64,000 bases of DNA. It comes from Chitinibacter sp. FCG-7. GTDB taxonomy: Bacteria; Pseudomonadota; Gammaproteobacteria; Burkholderiales; Chitinibacteraceae. Positions 49,616-60,609 of this stretch are shown here, piece after piece (the stretch's first letter is position 1; each line of letters opens with the position of its first letter). The translations under genes and the position numbers were made by a program. The stretch is taken from contig NZ_CP157355.1 of assembly GCF_040047665.1 (NCBI RefSeq), positions 2,418,001-2,482,000 of the forward strand, written 5' to 3'. Under the pieces are notes generated by a model. It was not told the origin of the DNA. It saw nothing but the letters and a program-made list of their open reading frames with translations, and searched no databases.

Positions 49616-51064
49616 TTAAGCTTCTTCGTGCCAGCACAAACCGTCACGCGACAGCAGTGCCGATGAAGCCGCCGGGCCCCAGGTGCCTGCTGTATAGGTT
49701 TTCGGGCCTTCGTTGCTGTTTTCCCAATAATCGATAATCGGCTCAACCCAGCGCCATGCTGCACGTTGTTCGTCGCGACGAACAAACAGTGACAGATCGC
49801 CCTTGATCACGTCCATCAACAGACGTTCATAGGCTTCCGGGCTGCGTGTTTGGAAGGCTTCTTTAAAGTCCAGATCCAGATACACTTCACGCAGCTGATC
49901 TTTGCCCGGCTCTTTGGCCATCATGTACAGACGCACTGATTCGTCAGGTTGTAGTTCGATCACCAGACGGTTAGGGCGCGTGTTTTTACCAAATGTTGAC
50001 GTTGGCACTTCGCGGAAATTAATCACGATTTGCGCCAAGCGATCGCCCAGACGCTTGCCGGTACGCAGGAAAAAAGGTACGCCAGCCCAGCGCCAGGTTT
50101 CGATCTCGGCTTTCAGCGCCACAAAGGTTTCGGCTTTGGAGCCGGCTGGAACGCCTGGCTCGTCCTGATAGCCGATGACCGGCTTGCCACCCACGGCACC
50201 GGCACGGTATTGGCCGCGCACGACCTTGGTTTTCACATCATCAGTCGTCAATGGTTTCAGTGCGCGCAATACTTTGAGTTTTTCATCACGTACCGCGTCA
50301 GCGTCGATCGACGCTGGTGGCTCCATCGCCACGATGGTCAGCAATTGCAGCAAATGGTTTTGCACCATGTCGCGCAAGGCGCCGGTTTTGTCGTAGAAGT
50401 CAGCACGCGTTTCCACGCCTACTTGTTCGGTGACGGTGATTTGTACATCACGAATCCATTCGCGACGCCACAGCGGTTCGAGCAAGGTGTTGGCAAAACG
50501 CAAAGCGATCAGATTGAGTACCGGCTCTTTACCGAGGTAATGGTCGATGCGGTAGATTTGTTGCTCGTTGAAGTACTCGCCGACTTCGTCGTTGATCTTG
50601 TTCGATGAATCCAGATCATGACCCAACGGTTTTTCCAGTACGACGCGCGCCGAGCCTTGATTCAGGCCCTGAGCTGCCAAGTTTTTGGCAATCGGGGCAA
50701 AGAAATCGGGGGCAGTAGAGAGATAGAAAACACGTTCACGATTCGGGAATTGATTTAGTGCTGCTGCCAGGCCGACAAAGTCTTCAGCCGTATTGGCATC
50801 GACTTTCAGGTACTCGATTCGAGCAGCAAATTTGTTCCAATCACTTTCGTTATAATGGCTGCCAAGGTATTCTTTCGCCTTCGCGTGGGCTTTGTCGACA
50901 TAAGCTGCGGTGTCAGACGGGCTGCGGCCCAAACAGATAACTCGACCTTCGCGTGGCAAATTGCCGTCTTGGTCTTGGTGGTAGAGTGCAGGAAGTAACT
51001 TGCGTAAAGCGAGGTCACCTGTGCCGCCAAAAAATACGATATCGAAAGCGTCGATCGCAGTCAT
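49616..51064 (-). CDS. zwf: Glucose-6-phosphate 1-dehydrogenase
   Basis: A 482-residue enzyme, the first step of the Entner-Doudoroff and pentose phosphate routes. The coenzyme motif is FFGGTGDLALRKLLP, the active site is YRIDHYLGKEPVLNLIALRF, and substrate binding is seen in VLEKPLGHDL. The start at MTAIDAFDIVFFG (51064) is the family start; the longer frame crosses the regulatory region. First gene of zwf-pgl-hexR-pgi, 58 bases downstream of a HexR-type site. Confidence 0.97.
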   Translation of the reverse strand: MTAIDAFDIVFFGGTGDLALRKLLPALYHQDQDGNLPREGRVICLGRSPSDTAAYVDKAHAKAKEYLGSHYNESDWNKFAARIEYLKVDANTAEDFVGLAAALNQFPNRERVFYLSTAPDFFAPIAKNLAAQGLNQGSARVVLEKPLGHDLDSSNKINDEVGEYFNEQQIYRIDHYLGKEPVLNLIALRFANTLLEPLWRREWIRDVQITVTEQVGVETRADFYDKTGALRDMVQNHLLQLLTIVAMEPPASIDADAVRDEKLKVLRALKPLTTDDVKTKVVRGQYRAGAVGGKPVIGYQDEPGVPAGSKAETFVALKAEIETWRWAGVPFFLRTGKRLGDRLAQIVINFREVPTSTFGKNTRPNRLVIELQPDESVRLYMMAKEPGKDQLREVYLDLDFKEAFQTRSPEAYERLLMDVIKGDLSLFVRRDEQRAAWRWVEPIIDYWENSNEGPKTYTAGTWGPAASSALLSRDGLCWHEEA

Positions 51065-51122
51065 GAGCCAAAAATCCTCGTCTGGAATTGGGGCTTGACG
51101 ATGAGTCAAGCATAGTAAGCTT

Positions 51123-51137
51123 TGTAATCTTACTACA
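51123..51137. promoter_or_regulatory. HexR-type operator near zwf
   Basis: TGTAATCTTACTACA fits the 15-bp HexR palindrome known from Shewanella and other Proteobacteria (TGTAAT, three bases, ATTACA) with one change. It lies 58 bases upstream of the zwf start codon. Confidence 0.7.
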
Positions 51138-51289
51138 GGCTCAAACACCCAAGCAAACGAATTTATTACGTAATGGTTTGCACTAATATGGCGCAAGACG
51201 TTTTGACTGAAACCCTTTGTGGTGCAAGGCCTTGTTGCACTGCAGCGAATGGGCTTTGTGTCGAGTTTTGCTTGTCGAAATGGCGTTGT

Positions 51290-51304
51290 TGTAGTAAAAC
51301 TACG
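51290..51304. promoter_or_regulatory. HexR-type operator in the edd promoter
   Basis: TGTAGTAAAACTACG, a 15-bp palindrome of the same type, 57 bases upstream of the edd start codon. It lies between a -35-like TTGTTG (51286) and a -10-like TAAAAT (51307-51312), so binding would block the promoter. Confidence 0.7.
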
Positions 51305-51361
51305 CTTAAAATCTAAGTCCGCAGCTGATGCGGTTTAGTTCAGAAAATTTGGAGTTCTTTC

Positions 51362-53185
51362 ATGTCCCTGCATCCTGGTTTGGTCGAAGTCACTCAGCGC
51401 GTTATTGAACGCAGTAAAGAATCACGTTCACGCTATTTGGCGCGTTTGGAACAGGCGGCAAGCAAAGAACCCGTACGTAAAGGTCTGGCCTGTACCAATC
51501 AGGCGCATGCTTGGGCTGCCATGCCTGAAACCGACAAGATCATGCTGCGTGAAATGCGCCAGCCTAATCTGGCGATTGTGTCTTCGTACAATGAAATGCT
51601 GTCGGCGCATCAACCATTTGAAACTTTCCCGGCGATTATCAAAAAAGCCGCACACGAAGCGGGTGCAACAGCTCAGTTTGCTGGCGGCGTGCCTGCGATG
51701 TGTGATGGTGTGACGCAAGGTCAGGCGGGTATGGAGTTGTCGCTGTTCAGTCGTGACGTGATCGCCATGTCGACTGCCGTGGCTTTGTCGCACAATATGT
51801 TTGATGCCACTTTGTGTCTGGGCGTGTGCGACAAGATTGTGCCGGGCTTGTTGATTGGCGCGCTGCAGTTTGGCCATTTGCCAACGATTTTTGTACCTGC
51901 TGGCCCAATGACAACCGGCATTGCCAATAAAGAGAAAAATATCACCCGCCAGCTGTTTGCTGAAGGCAAAGTGGGGCGCGATGCCTTGCTGACTTCGGAA
52001 GAGGGTTCCTACCACGGCCCGGGTACCTGTACCTTCTTTGGTACGGCCAACTCCAACCAGATGCTGATGGAAATCATGGGTCTACATATGCCTGGCGCAG
52101 CGTTTACCAATCCGGGTACGCCTTTGCGTGATGCGCTGACCGTCGCTGCGGCAAAACGCGCGGCGCAGATTACTGCCCTGGGTAATGAATTTATCCCGGT
52201 CGGTAGAGTGATTGATGAAAAAGCCATCATCAACGGCATTATCGGTTTGCTGGCAACAGGTGGTTCAACCAATCACACCATCCACTTGATCGCGATTGCT
52301 CGCGCAGCCGGTGTGATCATTAACTGGTCTGACTTTAACGATTTGTCGGCCATTATTCCTCTGCTGGCCAAGGTGTATCCAAACGGGGCGGCAGACGTAA
52401 ACCACTTCCACGCAGCAGGTGGTATGGGTTATCTGATCCGTGAATTGCTCGATGCTGGCCTATTGCACAATGATGTGTGGACTGCTGCCGGTTTTGGTTT
52501 GCGTCATTATGCGCAAGAGCCATTCCTCGATAATGGGGTTGCAGTATGGCGCGATGCGCCGGCGCAAAGCGGCGATGATTCGGTACTGCGTACTGCCGCC
52601 AATCCGTTCCAGGCTGATGGCGGTACAAAACTGCTGCAGGGTAACTTGGGACGTGCGGTGATCAAGACATCGGCTGTTGCGGTTGAGCATCGCATTGTGA
52701 GTGCGCCAGCGATTGTTTTTGATGATCAGGAAGATGTGATTGCCGCCTTCAAGCGTGGTGAGCTTGAGCGTGACTTTATTGCCGTCGTGCGCTTCCAGGG
52801 GCCGCGTGCCAATGGTATGCCTGAGTTGCACAAGCTAACTCCACCGCTGGGTGTATTGCAAGACCGTGGTTTTAAAGTGGCGCTGGTTACTGATGGCCGC
52901 ATGTCTGGTGCTTCAGGCAAAGTTCCTGCCGCAATTCACATTACGCCTGAGGTCGTTTCGGGGGGGGCATTGGGTAAAGTGCGCACTGGCGATATGATTT
53001 TGTTGAATGCCGAAACTGGTGAGTTGGTCGCTCAGGTTGATGCGGCAGAATGGGCTGCGCGTGAAGTGGCTACTGCCGATCTGTCTGCCAATGGTTTTGG
53101 TATGGGACGCGAGTTGTTTACCAGCTTCCGTGCTGCAGCAACTGGCGCAGAAGAAGGTGCTATCAGCCTTGGTCTGGCGCACTAA
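51362..53185 (+). CDS. edd: Phosphogluconate dehydratase
   Basis: A 607-residue [4Fe-4S] dehydratase of the IlvD/Edd family, converting 6-phosphogluconate to KDPG. Signatures are [33 protein letters not shown] and the C-terminal [18 protein letters not shown]. Normal length. TTGGAG precedes the start. Divergent from zwf and followed by eda after 114 bases; the pair completes the Entner-Doudoroff pathway. Confidence 0.97.
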   Translation: MSLHPGLVEVTQRVIERSKESRSRYLARLEQAASKEPVRKGLACTNQAHAWAAMPETDKIMLREMRQPNLAIVSSYNEMLSAHQPFETFPAIIKKAAHEAGATAQFAGGVPAMCDGVTQGQAGMELSLFSRDVIAMSTAVALSHNMFDATLCLGVCDKIVPGLLIGALQFGHLPTIFVPAGPMTTGIANKEKNITRQLFAEGKVGRDALLTSEEGSYHGPGTCTFFGTANSNQMLMEIMGLHMPGAAFTNPGTPLRDALTVAAAKRAAQITALGNEFIPVGRVIDEKAIINGIIGLLATGGSTNHTIHLIAIARAAGVIINWSDFNDLSAIIPLLAKVYPNGAADVNHFHAAGGMGYLIRELLDAGLLHNDVWTAAGFGLRHYAQEPFLDNGVAVWRDAPAQSGDDSVLRTAANPFQADGGTKLLQGNLGRAVIKTSAVAVEHRIVSAPAIVFDDQEDVIAAFKRGELERDFIAVVRFQGPRANGMPELHKLTPPLGVLQDRGFKVALVTDGRMSGASGKVPAAIHITPEVVSGGALGKVRTGDMILLNAETGELVAQVDAAEWAAREVATADLSANGFGMGRELFTSFRAAATGAEEGAISLGLAH

Positions 53186-53299
53186 TTAATATTTTTGTAG
53201 TGAGCGGCTGGCGTGTGAGGAGATGCGTTAGCCGGTTTGAAACCTTTGCTGACCTCGATAAAAATAGAAGGCTGCAATCTAATAAGACGGAAAATTCTC

Positions 53300-53923
53300 A
53301 TGCAGATTCGTGACATCATGCGCTCTTGCACTGTTATGCCAGTGTTAGTGATTGAAAACGTAGAACACGCTGTGCCTTTGGCAAAAGCTCTGGTTGAAGG
53401 CGGCATTCGTGTACTGGAAGTGACATTGCGCACTGATGCGGCGCTCGCTGCAGTGAAAGCCATTGCGGATAACGTGCCCGGCGCGATTGTTGGTGTGGGT
53501 ACAGTTGTTCGTCCTGAGCAATTTGTTCAAGCCAAAGAAGCAGGTGCGGTATTTGCCGTAACTCCAGGTTTGACGCCAAAGTTGGCAGCTGCCGCGCGTG
53601 AATGTGGTATTGCCTTGCTGCCGGGTGTGATGACCCCATCCGAAGCAATTGCGGCATTGGAAGAAGGCTTTGACGCAATGAAATTGTTCCCGGCTGAGCA
53701 AGCAGGCAGTCTGGCTATGCTTAAGGCTCTGGGTGGTCCGCTGCCGCAAATTCTGTTCTGCCCAACGGGTGGTGTTAGCGTTGAGTCGGCTCCAAAACTT
53801 TTGGCTTTGCCCAATGTTGGTTGCGTAGGTGGTTCATGGCTGGCACCAAAAGAGATGGTTGCCAATGGCGACTGGGCTGGCATCACTGCCTTGGCGCGTG
53901 AAGCCGCCGGATTGCGTGCTTGA
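53300..53923 (+). CDS. eda: KDPG aldolase
   Basis: A 207-residue class I aldolase that splits KDPG to pyruvate and glyceraldehyde-3-P. The catalytic Glu is in VLEVTLRTDAAL, and the Schiff-base Lys is in FDAMKLFPAEQAGS. The start at MQIRDIMRSC (53300) fits the family; 21 additional residues upstream in frame do not. Confidence 0.96.
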   Translation: MQIRDIMRSCTVMPVLVIENVEHAVPLAKALVEGGIRVLEVTLRTDAALAAVKAIADNVPGAIVGVGTVVRPEQFVQAKEAGAVFAVTPGLTPKLAAAARECGIALLPGVMTPSEAIAALEEGFDAMKLFPAEQAGSLAMLKALGGPLPQILFCPTGGVSVESAPKLLALPNVGCVGGSWLAPKEMVANGDWAGITALAREAAGLRA

Positions 53924-53939
53924 TTAGCTGTTAATTAAA

Positions 53940-53999
53940 ATCGGGCTACACGCCCGATTCGTTTTTAGGGGTGGCTTGTGCCGCCCCCATTTTGTTTTT
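53940..53999 (+). terminator. Two tandem terminator hairpins after eda
   Basis: First: ATCGGGC, TACAC, GCCCGAT, then TCGTTTTT (53940-53966). Second: GGGGTGGC, TTGT, GCCGCCCC, then a T-rich run (53968-53999). Together they separate eda from gapA. Confidence 0.85.
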
Positions 54000-54097
54000 C
54001 TAAGTTGTTTTTGTCATGGCGCAAAGGCAAGTGGGCATCAAATGGTGCATGCTTGAGTGTCCCGATTTGTTCGATTCCTTAGATTGTTTGGAGATGA

Positions 54098-55105
<1,008 letters not shown>

Positions 55106-55127
55106 GCCTTCTGTTTCAATCCCTGCA

Positions 55128-55157
55128 AGCCGGTCGGCTAAGTCGACCGGCTTTTTT
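55128..55157 (+). terminator. Rho-independent terminator of gapA
   Basis: AGCCGGTCG pairs with CGACCGGCT around seven bases, then a run of T. It lies 22 bases after the gapA stop. Confidence 0.92.
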
Positions 55158-55396
55158 GTGTCTGAAACATTTGTTTGCAGTAGGCTCGTAGCACTCATGG
55201 GCTTGCTGGGCTTGATTCGGGCTGATTTGAGTGTTGCTCCTAGGCTACACCATCGAGTGAAAAAGGTAATTGCTTTTGCCTTGCCAAGGGATATTCCGTA
55301 ATCTTGAGTCTGTAAAGCAGTGGCCCCACTACAAAAAGAGGCCCTCTGTTACGGTGGTTTAAAATAACTTAACTCTCTTTTTTTGGAGAATATTTA

Positions 55397-56413
55397 ATGT
55401 TCAAGCGCGCTATTATGGTTGCTGCAGTAGCAGCAGCAGTTTCAGCTCCAGCTTTCGCTGAAGTTTCTATTTCTGGTTCTGCAGAGATGGATCTGTTCTA
55501 CCTCACTGGCCCAAAAACTTTCAATCAAGAGATTGCTATCGTTTTGAACTTCAACGGTTCTGACAAGCTTGACACTGGTGATACTCTGAAGTGGAAAGTG
55601 GCGCAAAAAGTTGCTACAGACTACCGTTACGATTCTTTTGGTAACCGTGAAGCTTGGATTGGCTACGCTGGTAGCTGGGGTGAGTTGCGTTTTGGTAACC
55701 AATTCTCAAACACGTACCTGATGATGGATTGGCCATACGGTACTAAAGGTGCTGGTAACCTGTTCGCTGACACAGTAATTTCTGTTGGCGGTCAGTACGC
55801 TTCTTACTTCTCTCCAAACTTCGGTGGCTTTAGCTTCGCTGCTCAGTACGATATGGGTACTGGCTCGAAAGATGGCACTGCTTACGATCTGACTGCTAGC
55901 TTCGCTTCAGGTGACCTGAACCTGGATGCTGCATACTACGCAACTCAAGATGCTACTCAAGCACAAAATGCTGCTAACGGTAAAGGCAACAGCATCAAGT
56001 TTGTTAACGGCCAAGACAATGCAATGTGGATGGTTGGCGGTCGTTACAACTTCGGTTCTTTCGGCGTGAAAGCTGCATACAAAGGTACCGAAATGAAAAA
56101 CGGTGCTAGCAAAACTAGCCAAGACCAATACTTGGTATCTGCAAACACATCTGTAGACAAATCTACTTTCACTTTGACTTACTCTCAAATCTTGGATTCA
56201 GAGAAAAATGGCAAAGATGTTAATGATGGCGTGAAACAATTGGCATTCCAGTGGGATTACTCTTTGTCTAAAAACACAGGCGCTTTCCTGCAAGCTCGTT
56301 ACCAAGACTTTGACTCTGCTCTGAATCCAGCTATCGGCTGGGGCTTTGACGGTCGTCAAGCAGGTAAAGACAACTCTGCTCGTGTGTTGATCGGTACTTG
56401 GACTGGTTTCTAA
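55397..56413 (+). CDS. Gram-negative porin (porin 1)
   Basis: A 338-residue outer-membrane beta-barrel. Signal peptide MFKRAIMVAAVAAAVSAPAFA, then EVSISGSAEMDLFY. Alternating beta-strand pattern (for example REAWIGYAGSWGELRFGNQF) and a C-terminal aromatic, TWTGF, recognised by the Bam machinery. Belongs to the Porin_4/OmpC-like group common in Betaproteobacteria. TTTGGAGAA lies upstream. It has its own terminator and is only distantly similar to porin 2. Substrate unknown. Confidence 0.9.
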   Translation: MFKRAIMVAAVAAAVSAPAFAEVSISGSAEMDLFYLTGPKTFNQEIAIVLNFNGSDKLDTGDTLKWKVAQKVATDYRYDSFGNREAWIGYAGSWGELRFGNQFSNTYLMMDWPYGTKGAGNLFADTVISVGGQYASYFSPNFGGFSFAAQYDMGTGSKDGTAYDLTASFASGDLNLDAAYYATQDATQAQNAANGKGNSIKFVNGQDNAMWMVGGRYNFGSFGVKAAYKGTEMKNGASKTSQDQYLVSANTSVDKSTFTLTYSQILDSEKNGKDVNDGVKQLAFQWDYSLSKNTGAFLQARYQDFDSALNPAIGWGFDGRQAGKDNSARVLIGTWTGF

Positions 56414-56444
56414 TCTGACTTTTTCAGTTTAGATATTCCATCTC

Positions 56445-56470
56445 AAAAAAGCGGCTTCGGCCGCTTTTTT
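56445..56470 (+). terminator. Rho-independent terminator of porin 1
   Basis: GCGGC, TTCG tetraloop, GCCGC, with six A before and six T after. A classic strong terminator. Confidence 0.95.
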
Positions 56471-56624
56471 GTTGTTCTAATTTATTCTAATTTATTCAAA
56501 TGCTTAGTATTTAATGTAATGAATTTGTCACTGTTATGACATCGTTTATTAACAATGAGTTTATACAATGGCTGCGATGTGAAAGTTCACAGAAACAGAT
56601 TATTTTAAACTCGGAGTTAAAGAA

Positions 56625-57764
56625 ATGAACAAGTTGATTGCCGCTGCAGTAGCTGCTGCTTTTGTTGCCCCTGCTGTAATGGCCGATGTTGATTTGGGGC
56701 CTGTGAAAATTTACGGCAGCCTGCGCACTGCAGTAGAAGTTGCCAGTGTGTCACCTTTGAAAGGGACTGCTCTGACTGACATTACTGACGACCAAACCCG
56801 CCTAGCAGACCAGGGTTCACGTTTTGGTGTGAAAGGTGATTGGAAAATCAGTGATGATCTGAAAGCCATTGGTCAAGTTGAATCTCGTTTTTATGTTGGC
56901 AACAGCGGTGAAAACAAATCAACAACAGCAACATTTGGTACCCGTAACACATTCATCGGTCTGGATAGTGCCAAAGCTGGTAAGTTCTTGGCTGGCCGCT
57001 ATGATAATGCTTACAAAAACCTGAAAAAAGCCGCATACGGTGTATTTGATGACAACCTGAACGACACCACTGATCTGACTGGTAAAGATTCAATCATCGG
57101 CCGCATGGGTGGTCGTGATGGTGATATCGTTCACTACGAAACACCAAAACTTGGTGGCTTTAACGCGCAATTGAGCTACAACTTCGGCAAAGTAGGCGAA
57201 GTGCAAGCACCTCAGTTGTCACTGATGGCCGCATACTCTAGCCAATTCTTTGATGTGGGTGTTGGTTACGCACAGCTGAGCGATGCATCTTATGATTTGA
57301 CTGGTGTTAAATTGTCCAGCAAGTCAGACAAGACTGGTAGCCAAGGTAACGAATCTTCTGATGCATTTACCGTGGGCGCTACTGCCAAATTCTCAGGCGT
57401 AAAAGTAAGCGCTGTATGGGAAAAAATGAACAGCGAATACACCATTGCCCCAGCTGCAAAGGTTGATCAGGAGCAAAATACTTATGGTTTTGGTGTGGCG
57501 TATGGCATGGGCGACTGGAACTTCCACGCTAATTATGCAATCGCTGATGAAGCAGAACAGAATGGCAAAGTAGTGGCCGATTCTGGTGCCAAACAATTTG
57601 GTCTGGGTGCATCATACAAATTGCATAAGCAGGTTCGTGTGATTGCGACATACACTAAAATTGATAACGATGCGAAAGCGAACTCAACCACAGGTTCTGG
57701 TTTTGCTTTGAGCAAAGGCTCTGACGCCAGCATTATCGCAATCGGTCTGCGTGGTGATTTCTAA
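56625..57764 (+). CDS. Gram-negative porin (porin 2)
   Basis: A 379-residue trimeric-type porin. Signal MNKLIAAAVAAAFVAPAVMA, then DVDLGPVKIYGSLRTAVEVA. The porin loop-3 region SRFGVKGDWKISDDLKAIGQ and FGTRNTFIGLDSAKAGKFLA is typical of the neisserial/betaproteobacterial porin family. The C-terminus is IAIGLRGDF. It follows porin 1 after 211 bases with a separate terminator. Substrate unknown. Confidence 0.92.
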   Translation: MNKLIAAAVAAAFVAPAVMADVDLGPVKIYGSLRTAVEVASVSPLKGTALTDITDDQTRLADQGSRFGVKGDWKISDDLKAIGQVESRFYVGNSGENKSTTATFGTRNTFIGLDSAKAGKFLAGRYDNAYKNLKKAAYGVFDDNLNDTTDLTGKDSIIGRMGGRDGDIVHYETPKLGGFNAQLSYNFGKVGEVQAPQLSLMAAYSSQFFDVGVGYAQLSDASYDLTGVKLSSKSDKTGSQGNESSDAFTVGATAKFSGVKVSAVWEKMNSEYTIAPAAKVDQEQNTYGFGVAYGMGDWNFHANYAIADEAEQNGKVVADSGAKQFGLGASYKLHKQVRVIATYTKIDNDAKANSTTGSGFALSKGSDASIIAIGLRGDF

Positions 57765-57804
57765 GCTGTAAAGATTGCTACGCTTGAAACCACCGGATTT
57801 GATA

Positions 57805-57837
57805 ACCGCCAATCTCAGTCGAGATTGGCGGTTTTTT
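57805..57837 (+). terminator. Rho-independent terminator of porin 2
   Basis: ACCGCCAATCTC, AGTC, GAGATTGGCGGT, then seven T. Perfect 12-bp stem. Confidence 0.95.
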
Positions 57838-57940
57838 TATTTCGTTGGCGAGTAATCGATTATGGCCGGCTCCGCGTTGTGGCCTGTGGCGTGGTAAAAT
57901 CGCCCACATTCAGAATTAAAACAGACTCTTGGAGTGCACC

Positions 57941-59041
57941 ATGTCGGGCAATAGTTTGGGCTTGTTGTTTACTGTAACTTCATTTGGCGAAAGCCATGGT
58001 GCTGGCATTGGCTGCATCGTCGATGGTTGCCCTCCGGGAATGGATTTATCGCTGGAAGACATTCAATTCGAGCTCGATCGCCGCAAGCCCGGCACTAGCC
58101 GCCATGTCACGCAACGCAAAGAGCCCGACACGGTTGAGATTTTGTCGGGGATTTATGAAGGCAAAACCACCGGTACGCCGATTGCGCTACTGATTCGCAA
58201 CCAAGATCAGCGCAGCCAAGACTACGGCAAGATCGTCGAAACCTTCCGTCCTGGCCACGCCGATTACACTTACTGGCACAAATATGGCATTCGCGATCCG
58301 CGTGGTGGCGGTCGTAGCTCAGCGCGTGAAACAGCGGTGCGTGTGGCAGCGGGAGCAATTGCCAAAAAATGGCTGCGTGAAAAATTCGGCATCGTCATTC
58401 GCGGCTATATGAGCAAACTGGGCGAGATTGATATTCCGTTCCAAAGCTGGGATCACGTGGCTGAGAATGCTTTTTTCTCGCCGAATGCAGAAATCGTACC
58501 GCAGCTCGAAGACTATATGGATGCGATTCGCAAAGAGCGCGATTCGGTGGGCGCGCAAATCTCGGTCGTGGCTGAAAATGTGCCAGTCGGTTGGGGTGAG
58601 CCGGTGTATGACCGACTCGATGCCGAAATCGCCTACGCAATGATGAATATTAACGCGGTGAAAGGCGTTGAAATTGGCGCTGGTTTTGACAGCATTGCAC
58701 AACGTGGCTCGGTGCATTGTGATGAGCTGACGCCTAAAGGCTTTGCCACCAATCATGCTGGCGGCATTCTTGGGGGTATATCGACAGGGCAAGCTATTAC
58801 CGTGAATTTGGCGGTTAAACCCACCTCCAGTATTGCGCAAGAGCGCCAGTCAATCGACAAAATGGGCAATCCGGTGATGATGGCCACAACAGGCCGCCAT
58901 GACCCTTGCGTCGGCATTCGTGCAACGCCGATTGCCGAGGCAATGCTGGCACTCGTGCTGATCGATCATGCGCTGCGACACCGTGCACAATGCGGCGATG
59001 TGGTCGTCAATACGCCGAAAATTCCGGGTAGTATCGCCTAA
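57941..59041 (+). CDS. aroC: Chorismate synthase
   Basis: A 366-residue FMN-dependent enzyme for the last shikimate step (EPSP to chorismate). Signatures are [19 protein letters not shown], the RHD-containing [18 protein letters not shown] and [14 protein letters not shown]. The start at [11 protein letters not shown] (57941) has TTGGAG upstream. The stop shares a base with the following lipoprotein start (TAATG). Confidence 0.97.
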   Translation: MSGNSLGLLFTVTSFGESHGAGIGCIVDGCPPGMDLSLEDIQFELDRRKPGTSRHVTQRKEPDTVEILSGIYEGKTTGTPIALLIRNQDQRSQDYGKIVETFRPGHADYTYWHKYGIRDPRGGGRSSARETAVRVAAGAIAKKWLREKFGIVIRGYMSKLGEIDIPFQSWDHVAENAFFSPNAEIVPQLEDYMDAIRKERDSVGAQISVVAENVPVGWGEPVYDRLDAEIAYAMMNINAVKGVEIGAGFDSIAQRGSVHCDELTPKGFATNHAGGILGGISTGQAITVNLAVKPTSSIAQERQSIDKMGNPVMMATTGRHDPCVGIRATPIAEAMLALVLIDHALRHRAQCGDVVVNTPKIPGSIA

Positions 59042-59745
59042 TGTCGGCGCGCACACTGTTGACGATATTTGTGCTGGCCGTGCTGGCAGGCTGTGCCAGC
59101 CCGTCGTTTGTAGCCACCGTGTCGGTACGTCATCAGTTGCCCGCTGGCGTATTAAAAGCTTCGGCACCCGCTGTATCCGGTGCCGAGGCGGTCGCCGCCG
59201 CAATGGCTCGCCCGAAAGCCTTTGCATTTGAGCGCAGTGCCTCGCAGGCGCAAAGTCTGGCGTATCAGCAATATGAAACCGAATTGGCGCAACATCTGGT
59301 TGAGCAAGGCCTGATCTGGCAGCGAGACCCGAAAGCGGCGGACTGGCTGGTGCGTTTTGATTACCAAATTGACGACGGCAAGAATAAATCGTACCAGCAA
59401 CCGATCTGGGGCACGATAGGCTACTCGGTCAGCTATCGACGTGTGATTAGCGGCGGCAGTGTGGTGTTTATTCCGCGCTATTACCCGGAAACCGGCATCG
59501 TCGGCACGCAGACGGTGAATGAGACGATTTATACCCGCGAAGTATTTGTCGATATTCTGGATCGCAAAACGCTGGATAAAGGTGAATTTGCCAAGCTCTA
59601 CGAAGGCCGAGCGCGCAATCGTAGCCAGAATGACGAGCTCGATGCAGCTGTGCCGTGGCTGATTCGCAGCCTGTTTAAACCCTTTCCAGGCCCTTCGGGC
59701 GTGAGCCGTGAAGTGCGCATGCCAATGACGACGCCAACTCCTTAA
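59041..59745 (+). CDS. DUF4136 lipoprotein
   Basis: A 234-residue lipoprotein with signal [18 protein letters not shown] and lipidation at Cys18. The DUF4136 body (about 50-200) includes FAFERSASQAQSLAYQQYET and VFVDILDRKTL. Outer-membrane family of unknown function. Starts within the aroC stop and is followed by hpnD after 23 bases. Confidence 0.85.
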   Translation: MSARTLLTIFVLAVLAGCASPSFVATVSVRHQLPAGVLKASAPAVSGAEAVAAAMARPKAFAFERSASQAQSLAYQQYETELAQHLVEQGLIWQRDPKAADWLVRFDYQIDDGKNKSYQQPIWGTIGYSVSYRRVISGGSVVFIPRYYPETGIVGTQTVNETIYTREVFVDILDRKTLDKGEFAKLYEGRARNRSQNDELDAAVPWLIRSLFKPFPGPSGVSREVRMPMTTPTP

Positions 59746-59768
59746 TTCATTTCGACCCGAGACGTCCT

Positions 59769-60605
59769 GTGACACCAGATCAATATTGCGAAGACAAAGC
59801 GGCCAAAAGTGGCTCGAGTTTTTATTACAGCTTTCGCTTTTTAAGCCCCGAAAAACGCATTGCGATTACCGCCTTGTACGCGTTTTGTCGTGAAGTCGAC
59901 GACGTCGTCGATGAGTGCACCGACGAAGGCGTCGCGCGCACCACGCTGAACTGGTGGCGCAATGAAGTCGACCAGACGTACGCTGGCGCGCCACAACATC
60001 CGGTGACGCAATCCTTGCTGCCAGCGGTGAAAGCCTACGATCTGCCGCGCGAACTGTTTTTGGAAATCATCGACGGCATGGAGATGGATCTGAATCAGGC
60101 GCGTTATAACAGCTTCAAAGATCTGCACCTGTATTGCTACCGCGTCGCCAGCGTCGTCGGCCAGCTCGCCGCGAGTATTTTTGGCTACACCGATAGAAAA
60201 ACGCTCAAATACGCGCACGATTTAGGCATCGCGTTTCAGCTGACCAATATCATTCGTGACGTCGGCGAAGATGCGCGCCGTGGCCGTATTTATCTGCCAG
60301 TGGATGAGTTGCAGCGCTTTAATGTGCCAGCCGCCGATATTCTGAATTACCGCGAAACCGCCGAATTCAAAGCGCTGATGAATTTCCAGATCGACCGCGC
60401 CGAGCAATATTACGAGCAGGCGATGAAATTGCTGCCCGAAGTCGATAAGAAAAACCAGCGTACAGGCCTCGTCATGGCAGCAATCTACCGCGCAACCTTG
60501 GCGGAAATTCGCCTCGACGGTGCACAGAAAGTCTTAAACCAGCGTATCTCTCTGACGCCAATCCGCAAGCTATGGCTGGCTTGGAAAACCTGGTGGTTTG
60601 CCTGA
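59769..60605 (+). CDS. hpnD: Presqualene diphosphate synthase
   Basis: A 278-residue squalene/phytoene synthase-family enzyme. Both Asp-rich motifs are present: FCREVDDVVDECTD (about 39-52) and IRDVGEDARRGRIYLP. HpnD joins two farnesyl-PP molecules. GTG start with a weak upstream site. It overlaps hpnE. Phytoene synthase (CrtB) would be the alternative, but pairing with an HpnE-type oxidase favours HpnD. Confidence 0.87.
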   Translation: MTPDQYCEDKAAKSGSSFYYSFRFLSPEKRIAITALYAFCREVDDVVDECTDEGVARTTLNWWRNEVDQTYAGAPQHPVTQSLLPAVKAYDLPRELFLEIIDGMEMDLNQARYNSFKDLHLYCYRVASVVGQLAASIFGYTDRKTLKYAHDLGIAFQLTNIIRDVGEDARRGRIYLPVDELQRFNVPAADILNYRETAEFKALMNFQIDRAEQYYEQAMKLLPEVDKKNQRTGLVMAAIYRATLAEIRLDGAQKVLNQRISLTPIRKLWLAWKTWWFA

Positions 60606-60609
60606 TCCA

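Noticed and set aside
55330..55365. ACTACA near GGCC inverted bases upstream of porin 1 as a HexR site
   Set aside because: Only a half-site; the partner TGTAGT at the right spacing is missing.
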